A stretch of DNA of 22,003 nucleotides from Spirochaeta sp. UBA2779 (GTDB lineage Bacteria > Spirochaetota > Spirochaetia > DSM-2461). The stretch lies in contig DEIH01000236.1 in NCBI GenBank assembly GCA_002352375.1, positions 2,068 to 24,070 on the forward strand, read 5' to 3'. The position numbers and the translations under genes were made by a program. The notes under the pieces are model-generated. The model was not told the origin of the DNA. It made no database searches and was given only the letters and a program-made list of their open reading frames with translations. Shown piece by piece: positions 1-7,010 of the stretch (position 1 is its first letter; each line of letters starts with the position of its first letter).

Positions 1-657
1 GGACCCCGCCGGGATGAGGATCTGGCACACATTGCATTATCCACCGGAGGGCTGTTTTTTGATGTAAATGCCGAAGAGGAATTATCCGGGCTGTACAGCC
101 TTATCAGGGAGAGGGTACAGGCTGAGTACCGTCTGGGATACAGCCCGGGGCTTACCGGGGCCCGGGAAACTTCTGTAATGGTGGAACTCTCCGGCGGTTC
201 TTCCTCAGCGGTTCTCAATTATCCTTCGGGACTTGTATTCGGTGAGCCTTCGAGAGGGAATCAGGCCCTGCTTTCCCTGCTGGTTATTCCTTTTGTACTG
301 CTGATTCTCTTTATCCTCTCCCGGTTATGGCGGAAAAAACCTGGAGAGCCGGCATCCCTTGAGAGGCTGCGACCGGTGGGAGGGGGTAACCTTACTGTCG
401 CCCTGGAATCGGGGAAAACGCTGATTTCGCCAGGAATCGCAGGGGCTGCCACCACTATGACACCGGCGGGCAGTAAAACGGATGTACAAGGCGGAGGCAC
501 TCTGATTGTCGAGAAAGATAAAGACGGCCGGTGGAGTATCTCGTCGGATGAAGGTGTGGTTGTGAACAACCGGAAATCCGAGTCCACGGTTCTGGAAAAC
601 GGTGATGTTATCAAGGCTGGAGAGGAACTGATCGTTTTTGATAATGGAGAAAGCTGA
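1..657 (+). CDS. von Willebrand A-like membrane protein with FHA-like tail (5'-truncated)
   Basis: The reading frame is open from the first base, so the start lies upstream; 218 residues are visible. The first ~60 residues (DLAHIALSTGGLFF, then a QAEYRLGYSP stretch) resemble the end of VWA domains in bacterial 'VWFA-related' proteins, where a TGG..F motif is followed by a Y.I...Y.LGY strand. A hydrophobic segment at about residues 88-109, followed by RLWRKK, is a single membrane span with a positive cytoplasmic flank. The last ~100 residues are Gly/Thr-rich and end in VVVNNRKSESTVLENGDVIKAG, which resembles the final strands of an FHA domain (a variable N, then L.NGD.I..G). The family reading is moderate because the metal-binding MIDAS half is outside the window. 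No enzymatic function is claimed. Its last 14 bases overlap the methyltransferase gene, suggesting co-translation. Confidence 0.6.
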   Translation, partial: GPRRDEDLAHIALSTGGLFFDVNAEEELSGLYSLIRERVQAEYRLGYSPGLTGARETSVMVELSGGSSSAVLNYPSGLVFGEPSRGNQALLSLLVIPFVLLILFILSRLWRKKPGEPASLERLRPVGGGNLTVALESGKTLISPGIAGAATTMTPAGSKTDVQGGGTLIVEKDKDGRWSISSDEGVVVNNRKSESTVLENGDVIKAGEELIVFDNGES

Positions 658-2353
658 ATCCAACCCTTACCTCACCGAGGGTATTATCGCCTACATCGGC
701 AATAAGCGGCGCCTTCTCCCCCTGATCGGTGATGCATTGAGGCAGGCCGCCGGGGAAAGTCTTGAAGGTTTGAATTTTACCGATCTTTTCAGTGGCAGTG
801 GTGTTGTTTCCAGATATGCTCGAACTCTGGGGATGAGGGTAACGGCTAATGACTGGGAGCCCTACGCACGGGTGCTTTCCGAGGCCTGGCTGGAACCGGT
901 ACCTGAAGATGTAATCCGGATTTTTGGCAGTCCCGGTGGTTTAACTGAGGCGGTGGAGGCTCTGAACCACCTGCCGGTTCCGAATATGGACGAGGAGTAT
1001 CTGGCCCGGTACTATGCCCCTTCATCCATGAACCCCGATGAGGCCGACTATCGCATTGAGCGGCTTTTTTACACAAGGGAGAATGCTCTGCGCCTGGATG
1101 CGGCCAGGAACATTCTGGAGAATAAAGCCTTCCGGGAATCTTTTGAAAAATCCACCGGAGAGCTATGGGCAGCAGCTGATGCCCGGCTTCGCCACAGCCT
1201 GCTTTTAGCTCCGATAATTTACGGTGCAGCAACCCGGGTGAACACATCAGGAGTATTTAAAGCTTTCCACAAGGGATTCGGAGGCCATGGGAAAGATGCG
1301 TTAAAACGCATCATCACTCCGATTGAGTTTACAGCCCCCCTTGTTCTTGATGCACCCGTCGGCCGGGTTTATTCTGAAGATGCCACTCTTCTGGCCGGCA
1401 GGGGAGCTATTTCCGGCAGCGACATCGTGTATCTGGACCCGCCTTACAATCAGCATCAGTACGGCAGTAACTACCATCTGCTGAACACTTTGGTCCGCTG
1501 GGACAAAATCCCCGAGCCTCTTGATATCGGTGAGGATGGACGTCTGCTCAGGAAGGCCGGGATTCGACGGGACTGGAAGGATACCAAATCTCCCTGGTGC
1601 TCCCGAAGTACCGCCGGGGGAGCATTTAACGAGCTGATGGACACCCTTGATGCGCCATTGCTGCTCCTGAGTTACAGCACCGACGGTATTATTCCTTTTG
1701 AGAAATTACGAAAGCGCTGCGAGGCTTACGGAAGGGTGCGTCTGGTGGCGAATCCCTATGTTACTTACCGGGGAGGGCGGCAGAGTAAGGGCCGTCAGGA
1801 CCGTAATCTGGAATTTGTACTGATTGTGGAGAAGGGTAGGACAACCAGTTCCCGGGATAAAAAAGAAGTGGAACGGATTCTACTGAACCGTCGTCTTCAA
1901 CTTTTGTTGAATGACCTCTTTCGCCCGGACTTTCTGAGAATCCATGGAAAAGTGAACGGGAACTTCTGGGAGCCTGAACTTCCCTCTGCCCATATCAGTA
2001 TTCCCACTCGATATCTGGTAAAAATTACCCGGACTCCGGATATTTCTTCCCTCTGTGATGAAGATTTACAGACCCTTATCCGACTTCTGGAAACCTGCCG
2101 CTGTGAAAATCGGGATGAAGAGCTGGAAGTTCTCAAAGCCGCCTGGAATCAGCATCCTGGAGATTCTGCCGATCTTATCAAATCAATCCCCAGGATATTG
2201 AAAAAAATGGCCCACAGAAAATACAGGGATGAGTTTGAAAAGCATATGGAAGATATCAGGGAAATAGGAAAAGGGAAGCCGGCCGATTATGCCTTGATAG
2301 CCGCTGAGCTGGAGAGTATTGAAAATCAGGCCCGACTACGGCTTCGGGATTGA
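644..2353 (+). CDS. D12-class DNA adenine-N6 methyltransferase with C-terminal extension
   Basis: Predicted to methylate adenine in DNA using S-adenosylmethionine. The motifs are clear: the N-terminal SAM-binding motif YIGNKRRLL (residues 17-25), the FxGxG-type motif DLFSGSG (47-53) and the catalytic DPPY (265-268), within a DPPYNQHQYGSNYHLL stretch. This motif order fits the Dam/M.DpnII alpha class; the NQHQYG..YH wording resembles the M.NlaIII/M.FokI branch, though specificity cannot be read. At 569 residues it is about twice a Dam enzyme. The extra ~170 residues after position ~400 are helical, charged and of unknown role. No restriction nuclease is adjacent, so it looks like an orphan. 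The start is ATG 644; an in-frame TTG at 638 is possible. It overlaps the previous gene by 14 bp, with only a distant GGAGAGG as ribosome site, suggesting coupled translation. Confidence 0.85.
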   Translation: MEKAESNPYLTEGIIAYIGNKRRLLPLIGDALRQAAGESLEGLNFTDLFSGSGVVSRYARTLGMRVTANDWEPYARVLSEAWLEPVPEDVIRIFGSPGGLTEAVEALNHLPVPNMDEEYLARYYAPSSMNPDEADYRIERLFYTRENALRLDAARNILENKAFRESFEKSTGELWAAADARLRHSLLLAPIIYGAATRVNTSGVFKAFHKGFGGHGKDALKRIITPIEFTAPLVLDAPVGRVYSEDATLLAGRGAISGSDIVYLDPPYNQHQYGSNYHLLNTLVRWDKIPEPLDIGEDGRLLRKAGIRRDWKDTKSPWCSRSTAGGAFNELMDTLDAPLLLLSYSTDGIIPFEKLRKRCEAYGRVRLVANPYVTYRGGRQSKGRQDRNLEFVLIVEKGRTTSSRDKKEVERILLNRRLQLLLNDLFRPDFLRIHGKVNGNFWEPELPSAHISIPTRYLVKITRTPDISSLCDEDLQTLIRLLETCRCENRDEELEVLKAAWNQHPGDSADLIKSIPRILKKMAHRKYRDEFEKHMEDIREIGKGKPADYALIAAELESIENQARLRLRD

Positions 2354-2378
2354 TACCTTCAGGTGACCCGGTTATGAT
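2350..2378 (+). promoter_or_regulatory. sigma70-type promoter for the PUR-protein gene
   Basis: TTGATA (2350-2355) and TATGAT (2373-2378) are separated by 17 bp. The predicted transcript starts near 2385, leaving a leader of about 24 nt that includes the GGGGG ribosome site at 2399-2403. The -35 box overlaps the methyltransferase stop codon. Prediction from consensus match only. Confidence 0.5.
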
Positions 2379-2408
2379 GGCGCCACGAAATTAAAAAAGG
2401 GGGTCGAG

Positions 2409-2849
2409 ATGGGCCAGCGGGGCGAACTATACAGTACGAGGATTTTCCTCGATGACGGTCAGAAAACTTTCTTCTTCAATGTAAAAGAGAATAGATATCA
2501 CGATTATTACCTGAATATTGTCGAGAGCCGGAAAGGTGAAAGGGGTTTTAAACGCTCTTCTCTGGTTGTTTTTGCTATTGATATAGATAAGTTTCTGGAA
2601 GTACTCAATAAAACAATGGACGCCATCCGTCGCCGGAAAGGCAGTCCTGAAAATACCCTCACCGTGGGCGGTGGACGGCGGGAATACATTTTACGCCTTC
2701 CTCCCCGGGGAAAACCCGGATTACAACTCACTGAAAAACGGGAGGATGCTACAGGTTTCCGCCGGGAATCGCTGATTGTACCCGTTGATTCCTTCGATCT
2801 TTTCTCAGAAGGACTCTCAAAAGCCGTTTCGGCGATGAAAAATGCCTGA
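2409..2849 (+). CDS. Tandem PUR-domain nucleic-acid-binding protein (BpuR-like)
   Basis: A 146-residue protein of the PUR (purine-rich element binding) family, which binds single-stranded DNA or RNA. Residues 5-74 carry the bacterial PUR signature GELYSTRIF, FFFNVKENR, YYLNIVESRK and F.RSSLVVF, very like my recollection of Borrelia BpuR (DUF3276 group). Residues ~84-143 look like a second, degenerate copy: GFRRESLIVPVDSFDLF aligns with GFKRSSLVVFAIDIDKF, and both copies end in an amphipathic helix (LNKTMDAI / LSKAVSAM). Bacterial PUR proteins are usually single repeats that dimerise, so one chain here may form an intramolecular pair like eukaryotic Pur-alpha. It starts at ATG 2409 after an AAAAAAGGGGG ribosome site and has its own likely promoter. 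It lies two genes upstream of smc. Family assignment is strong; the targets are unknown. Confidence 0.85.
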   Translation: MGQRGELYSTRIFLDDGQKTFFFNVKENRYHDYYLNIVESRKGERGFKRSSLVVFAIDIDKFLEVLNKTMDAIRRRKGSPENTLTVGGGRREYILRLPPRGKPGLQLTEKREDATGFRRESLIVPVDSFDLFSEGLSKAVSAMKNA

Positions 2850-2856
2850 AAACCTG

Positions 2857-2862
2857 TATAAT
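2857..2862 (+). promoter_or_regulatory. -10 box placed 7 nt before the OmpA-domain gene start
   Basis: A perfect TATAAT, preceded directly by TG, ends 7 nt before ATG 2870. No Shine-Dalgarno motif lies between them. No good -35 hexamer is visible at 16-19 bp. If active, transcription would start within about one or two bases of the ATG, giving a leaderless mRNA. Weak on its own; it gains some weight from the similar arrangements at 3805 and 16793. Confidence 0.3.
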
Positions 2863-2869
2863 AATTTAC

Positions 2870-3757
2870 ATGGGCTCACTGGGCATTGCCATCGATGGTG
2901 ACAGATACGTTCGTATTGACTCTTCAATAGGGGATTTTCCCCGGACTGTAAAGTTACGTACTCTCAGTTCTTCCCAGGAAATGGCGAAGCTGGATTTCTG
3001 TGTCTTTCGAAAGCATGGCCCTATTATCCGTAAAACAGTCCTTGTTGAAGGCCTCTCCGGACACGGTGATAATCCTTCTGAATTGAAACTGAGTGTTCAA
3101 AGAACCGCGTACGTCCTCTGGCATATCGATGTCAGGAAACCTGACGGCAGCCTGGAGCATCTCCGTGTAAGAACCGGAATCGGGCTCTGGCCTTTAACAG
3201 TTTCGGCCGTACTTCTGATTGTTTTTGCACTCTGGCTGCTGATACCGATGATGCCACGGATAAGTGGATCGGGCTTTTTCTCCGGGAATAAATCGCCGAC
3301 TGTTGAGACGACTGCTTCTTCTGCAGAAATGAAGGCAGTTTCAGTCGAGGCTGCTGCAACGGTTATTGCCGTTCCCGAAGTAACAGATGAAACCCTAAGT
3401 GCTGCAATATCGACTCTCCCGGTACTCCCTGAGCTAACCACAGTTTATTTCCAACCGGAAAGTTCCGCTCTATCCGGGGGGGCCAGGGTAGAACTTGAGA
3501 ACCTGACTGGAATGATTCCTGAAGATATCAGTCTGGTGGTTGGTGGACACTGTGCCAATTATGGAACAGAAAAGGGACGAAGTGTTCTTTCTCTCAATCG
3601 AGCTCGGGCTGTTGCTCTCTTTCTCTCAGAAAGAATTCCAGACTCCGTACAGCTTCAAATCCGTTCTTATGGCAGTTCCCGGCCAATAAGTGATAATCCT
3701 GAAACCCAGGATAAGAACCGTCGGGTGGAGATTTTATCGGATGGTAGTGCTGAATGA
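2870..3757 (+). CDS. Membrane-anchored OmpA-domain (peptidoglycan-binding) protein
   Basis: 295 residues. There is no N-terminal signal peptide: residues 1-104 form a hydrophilic, probably beta-rich domain, followed by one strong membrane span (about 105-128, WPLTVSAVLLIVFALWLLIP), a low-complexity Ser/Ala/Val/Thr linker (about 135-180) and a C-terminal OmpA-like domain (about 190-293). The OmpA signatures are VYFQPESSAL, a GH motif (VVGGHC), LSLNRARAVALFL and the closing NRRVEI. This topology (cytoplasmic N terminus, inner-membrane span, periplasmic wall-binding domain) is like MotB-type anchors rather than outer-membrane OmpA, although no MotB plug or proton-carrying Asp is seen in the span. 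The ATG lacks a ribosome site and has TATAAT just upstream. It lies 20 bp after the PUR gene. Domain call is good; the cellular role is unknown. Confidence 0.75.
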   Translation: MGSLGIAIDGDRYVRIDSSIGDFPRTVKLRTLSSSQEMAKLDFCVFRKHGPIIRKTVLVEGLSGHGDNPSELKLSVQRTAYVLWHIDVRKPDGSLEHLRVRTGIGLWPLTVSAVLLIVFALWLLIPMMPRISGSGFFSGNKSPTVETTASSAEMKAVSVEAAATVIAVPEVTDETLSAAISTLPVLPELTTVYFQPESSALSGGARVELENLTGMIPEDISLVVGGHCANYGTEKGRSVLSLNRARAVALFLSERIPDSVQLQIRSYGSSRPISDNPETQDKNRRVEILSDGSAE

Positions 3758-3780
3758 CCCTTCCAACAGTGCATGACGAG

Positions 3781-3802
3781 TTGTCTCCTGTCGGGAGCCT
3801 TG
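3781..3802 (+). repeat. 22-bp near-identical dispersed repeat, copy 1
   Basis: Bases 3781-3802 match 14261-14282 at 21 of 22 positions in the same orientation (the only difference is C at 3785 versus A at 14265). This copy overlaps the putative smc promoter; the other lies inside the HD-GYP gene. Two copies were noticed by eye; whether more exist elsewhere is unknown. Confidence 0.6.
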
Positions 3803-3810
3803 GGTATAAT
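3781..3810 (+). promoter_or_regulatory. Putative sigma70-type promoter abutting the smc start
   Basis: TTGTCT (3781-3786) and TATAAT (3805-3810) are 18 bp apart. The -10 box ends 7 nt before ATG 3818, so the transcript would begin at about 3817 and be essentially leaderless. CTCC/GGGAG within the spacer forms a small inverted repeat. The region also carries one copy of the 22-bp repeat described separately. Confidence 0.4.
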
Positions 3811-3817
3811 GAGACTC

Positions 3818-6640
3818 ATGGGGGGGAAATTGTTTCTAAAACGTATTGAAATTCTCGGCTTCAAATCCTTTGCCGACCGCACGGTAATAGAGTTCAACGA
3901 AGGTATCTCCGCATTACTGGGGCCAAACGGCTGCGGTAAAAGCAATATCGTCGATGCCATCAAATGGGTACTCGGTGAGCAGTCTGTCCGTAACATGCGG
4001 GCTGAACGCATGGACGATGTAATTTTCAGTGGTACCGAAAGCCGTAAAGCTCTGAGTGTTGCCGAGGTAACACTGGTAATAGCAAACGATCAGGGAATAC
4101 TTGAGATTGAACGTCCCGAAATTGCCATAAAACGCCGGATATTCCGGGAGGGTGACAGCGAGTATTTCCTCAATGGTGCCCCGGTGCGGCTCAAGGAAAT
4201 CCGGGAGCTTTTTTTTGATACAGGGATCGGAAAATCCGCTTATTCGGTGATGGAGCAGGGGCGAATAGACCAGGTTCTCTCCAATAAACCCGAGGAGCGC
4301 CGCTACATTTTTGAAGAAGCTGCGGGTATTACAAAGTACCGGATGCGGGGCGGGGAAGCCGAACGTAAACTTGTTAAAACCGAAGAAAATATGGTTCAGG
4401 TGGAGAACATTCTCCATGAGGTTCATCGGAATTACGAATCACTGAAAAAGCAGACCGATAAAACCCTGGAATACCGTAAATTAAAAGAGTCGGTGTTTTC
4501 ACTGGACAGAGATTTGAAACTGCTGCAGTGGCGGGATCTGGTTAAGTCCGGGGAGAAAAAGTCCCTCCGGCTCCAATCACGGGAAGAAAAACACCGCCAG
4601 GTTGTTGAAAAAATCAATGAAATAAAAACCACACTGGCCTCGGAGCTTGATTCTGTGAATGAAATGGAATCCCGGCTTATTGAGAGTCAGAAACAGCTCT
4701 ACGGGATGGACCTGGAAAAAGAAAATCAGGAAGATCAGGTAAAAAATATACGGGAACGCCGGAATGAGTCTGAAGAAACCTGTAAATCTGCCCGAACCCG
4801 GGAGAAGAATGCCATCGTATCTCTTGGATCACTTAACAAGCTGAAGAAGAACCGGGAAACAGATCTGGTTGCGTTTAAAGACAGAATCAAGGAGATCGAA
4901 GGCAATATTTCCTCCCTGGGAAAAACCATCTCCGCCGCCGAAGAGCGGGTTAAAGGGAATGCCGATGAAACACTCCGGACAAGCAAGAGTCTCAGCGGGG
5001 AAGAGCAGACCCGTGAGGCTCTTGGAGACGATCTGCGCAGCCTTACCGATGATATTGTCAGAGAACTCGACAGGGGATTGAAAGATTCCGGTTACGACCG
5101 TAGCGCCCGGAGGCTGCTGGAACAGTCCATACTTGATTCTCTGGGTGAAATGCGCATCCGTAGTGAGGGCCGGGCCAGACTGCTTTCAGACCAGAAAAAC
5201 CTCAGTGACGGAAACAAGACCCCTGAACTTCTTTCCAGCGCATCTGATGATTTTCTCAATCTCAGCAAATCTCTGGTCGAAGTTTCAGGTTTGTTCACAG
5301 AATACAGGGATTCGGAAGCCGATTTTCTCGAAGAATTCCTGGCCCCCGAAGGGATTATTACCAGAAAACGGGATCTGGATGAAAAAATAACCGCTTCTGC
5401 TGAGAAAACACGGAAGTTGAAAGAACATCTGGGTTCTTTAGACGACGAGAAAACAGCATTAACACTTCAGATAACTGAGTCCCGGGAGAGCCTTGAAGAG
5501 CTCAGGGTTGCACAGGCGAGAACTACCACCCAGTCAGCCGCCGCCGAGGACTCACTGGCTTCTCTGGCCCGTGAGGCTGAATCCGAAGAAACCAGACTGG
5601 ATGAAATCCGTCAGCAGCTGGCAGGGGAAGAGGCCAGGATCCGCAGTCTTGATGAACAGGTAGCCGCCATACTCTTAAAACGTGAGGAGCTGGAAAAAAC
5701 TCAGGATAAGCTTCGTAAGGATATGGCCGGACTGGAGAGCGGAATCAGCTCGGAGAACGAGAAGATGACCGGTCGGGAAAGTAATCTGAAAAAATTTACC
5801 GAGCAGCGGGGAGCTCTTGAAATCGAAAAAGAAAGAATACGTCTGGAAATGGAGCATCTTGAAAATGAAATCAAGCTGCTCCTGGAAGATTTCCGTGACA
5901 GAAATTCCCGGGATTTAAACGATTATCTGGATTTGAGAGAATCCATCAGACTTTCCCCGAAACAGATACGGGAAAAGCTCAGCAGCAGAAGGAGTGAACT
6001 TAAAGGTCTGGGCCAGGTAAATCTTATGGCTCCAGAAGAGTTCAAGGAAGTTGCTGAACGCCATGATTTCTTAAGTAATCAGCTGGAAGATCTCAAAAAA
6101 GCACGGGAGCACCTCTCTCTGGTTACCGAGGAAATCCGTAAGGAATCCGCCAGCCTCTTCCTCAAAACCTTCAAGGAAATCCGTGAACACTTTCATGATA
6201 TGTTCCGGAGACTCTTCGGCGGCGGCCGGGCAGAAATACGACTTGTTAACCCCGACGACCCTTTAAACTCAGGTTTGGAAATCTACGCTCAGCCCCCGGG
6301 GAAAAAACTGGAAAATATTTCTCTGCTCTCCGGCGGCGAGAAATCTCTTTGCGGTGTGGCCCTGATGTTTGCCACCTTTCAGGTGAAACCCTCTCCCTTC
6401 TGTATACTTGATGAGATTGATGCCGCTCTGGATGAGGCCAATATTCAGCGCTTTGTTAATCTTCTGGCCGAGTTCGGTGCTAAAAGCCAGTTTGTCGTAA
6501 TAACTCACAATAAAAAGACCGTATCTGGTGCGAAAACCCTTCTCGGGGTAACAATGCAGGAATCGGGGGTTTCCCGACTTATCACCATGAGACTGGACGA
6601 ACAGGAACAAGGTAATGAAGAACCCTTTAAAGCTGATTGA
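3818..6640 (+). CDS. smc: SMC-family chromosome-organising ATPase, short form with atypical centre
   Basis: ABC-type ATPase of chromosome condensation and segregation. From ATG 3818 the protein has 940 residues. The N-terminal head has the classic LKRIEILGFKSFADRT opening and Walker A GPNGCGKS (35-42). The C-terminal head has the signature LSGGE (837-841), Walker B FCILDEIDAALDE (D865, E866) and the VVITHNK switch. Between them lie long Glu/Lys/Leu-rich coiled coils. Bacterial SMCs are usually ~1150-1190 residues; this one is ~230 shorter. The central segment (about 406-515) is helical and lacks the glycine-rich SMC hinge pattern. Start choice: family members begin at or just before LFLKR; ATG 3809 and ATG 3773 are in-frame alternatives, and TTG 3830 is possible. 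Its end overlaps the next gene by 26 bp. ScpA/ScpB partners are not in the window. Confidence 0.93.
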   Translation: MGGKLFLKRIEILGFKSFADRTVIEFNEGISALLGPNGCGKSNIVDAIKWVLGEQSVRNMRAERMDDVIFSGTESRKALSVAEVTLVIANDQGILEIERPEIAIKRRIFREGDSEYFLNGAPVRLKEIRELFFDTGIGKSAYSVMEQGRIDQVLSNKPEERRYIFEEAAGITKYRMRGGEAERKLVKTEENMVQVENILHEVHRNYESLKKQTDKTLEYRKLKESVFSLDRDLKLLQWRDLVKSGEKKSLRLQSREEKHRQVVEKINEIKTTLASELDSVNEMESRLIESQKQLYGMDLEKENQEDQVKNIRERRNESEETCKSARTREKNAIVSLGSLNKLKKNRETDLVAFKDRIKEIEGNISSLGKTISAAEERVKGNADETLRTSKSLSGEEQTREALGDDLRSLTDDIVRELDRGLKDSGYDRSARRLLEQSILDSLGEMRIRSEGRARLLSDQKNLSDGNKTPELLSSASDDFLNLSKSLVEVSGLFTEYRDSEADFLEEFLAPEGIITRKRDLDEKITASAEKTRKLKEHLGSLDDEKTALTLQITESRESLEELRVAQARTTTQSAAAEDSLASLAREAESEETRLDEIRQQLAGEEARIRSLDEQVAAILLKREELEKTQDKLRKDMAGLESGISSENEKMTGRESNLKKFTEQRGALEIEKERIRLEMEHLENEIKLLLEDFRDRNSRDLNDYLDLRESIRLSPKQIREKLSSRRSELKGLGQVNLMAPEEFKEVAERHDFLSNQLEDLKKAREHLSLVTEEIRKESASLFLKTFKEIREHFHDMFRRLFGGGRAEIRLVNPDDPLNSGLEIYAQPPGKKLENISLLSGGEKSLCGVALMFATFQVKPSPFCILDEIDAALDEANIQRFVNLLAEFGAKSQFVVITHNKKTVSGAKTLLGVTMQESGVSRLITMRLDEQEQGNEEPFKAD

Positions 6641-7010
6641 TAAAAAAATACTTGCCATACTCCTTGGAGCGGTATTCCTGATTACTCTCATCTCTGTTAT
6701 AGCCATAGTACTGATTGTCTCCAAGGAAAACCAAGACACATTAGAAACTCTGAAGGACCGTCAAAGACGGGAAGAGCAGGCTTTAACAGGGACTTTCAGT
6801 TTCGGCCTTGAAGATTATTATCTTGATATACGAAATCCGGATGTGGGTGTGGTATATCCGGTGAGACTGCAGGAAAGTCACTGGAGTATTGAGGAAGTGA
6901 ATAAATACTGGATTAACCCCTCTCAGGCCGGTATAGCCACTTTAAGTGAAGATAACGATAAAAAGATATTCCAGTCCCTGGGTGTTCCCTATAACGCCGG
7001 ACATGAGTAA
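6615..7010 (+). CDS. Small single-pass membrane protein of unknown function
   Basis: 131 residues; I do not recognise a named family. Residues 1-12 are basic (MKNPLKLIDKK), residues ~13-35 form one long hydrophobic span, and the remaining ~95 residues are hydrophilic and predicted periplasmic, with a DYYLDIRNPDVGVVYPVRLQ stretch that looks like a small folded domain. It begins inside the 3' end of smc (26-bp overlap) and its stop codon shares one base with the next start (TAATG), so smc, this gene and the following lipoprotein gene are probably translated as a coupled set. The 26-bp overlap and intact reading frame make it a real gene. Function is open. Confidence 0.7.
   Translation: MKNPLKLIDKKILAILLGAVFLITLISVIAIVLIVSKENQDTLETLKDRQRREEQALTGTFSFGLEDYYLDIRNPDVGVVYPVRLQESHWSIEEVNKYWINPSQAGIATLSEDNDKKIFQSLGVPYNAGHE

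Noticed and set aside
3097..3441. Long open frames on the minus strand inside the OmpA-domain, smc and lipoprotein genes
   Set aside because: They lie opposite clearly coding frames, show compositional shadow patterns and have no ribosome sites.
3773..3817. ATG 3773 as the smc start
   Set aside because: It adds 15 residues before the conserved LFLKRIEILGFKSF opening and lies within the putative promoter; ATG 3818 fits the family better.
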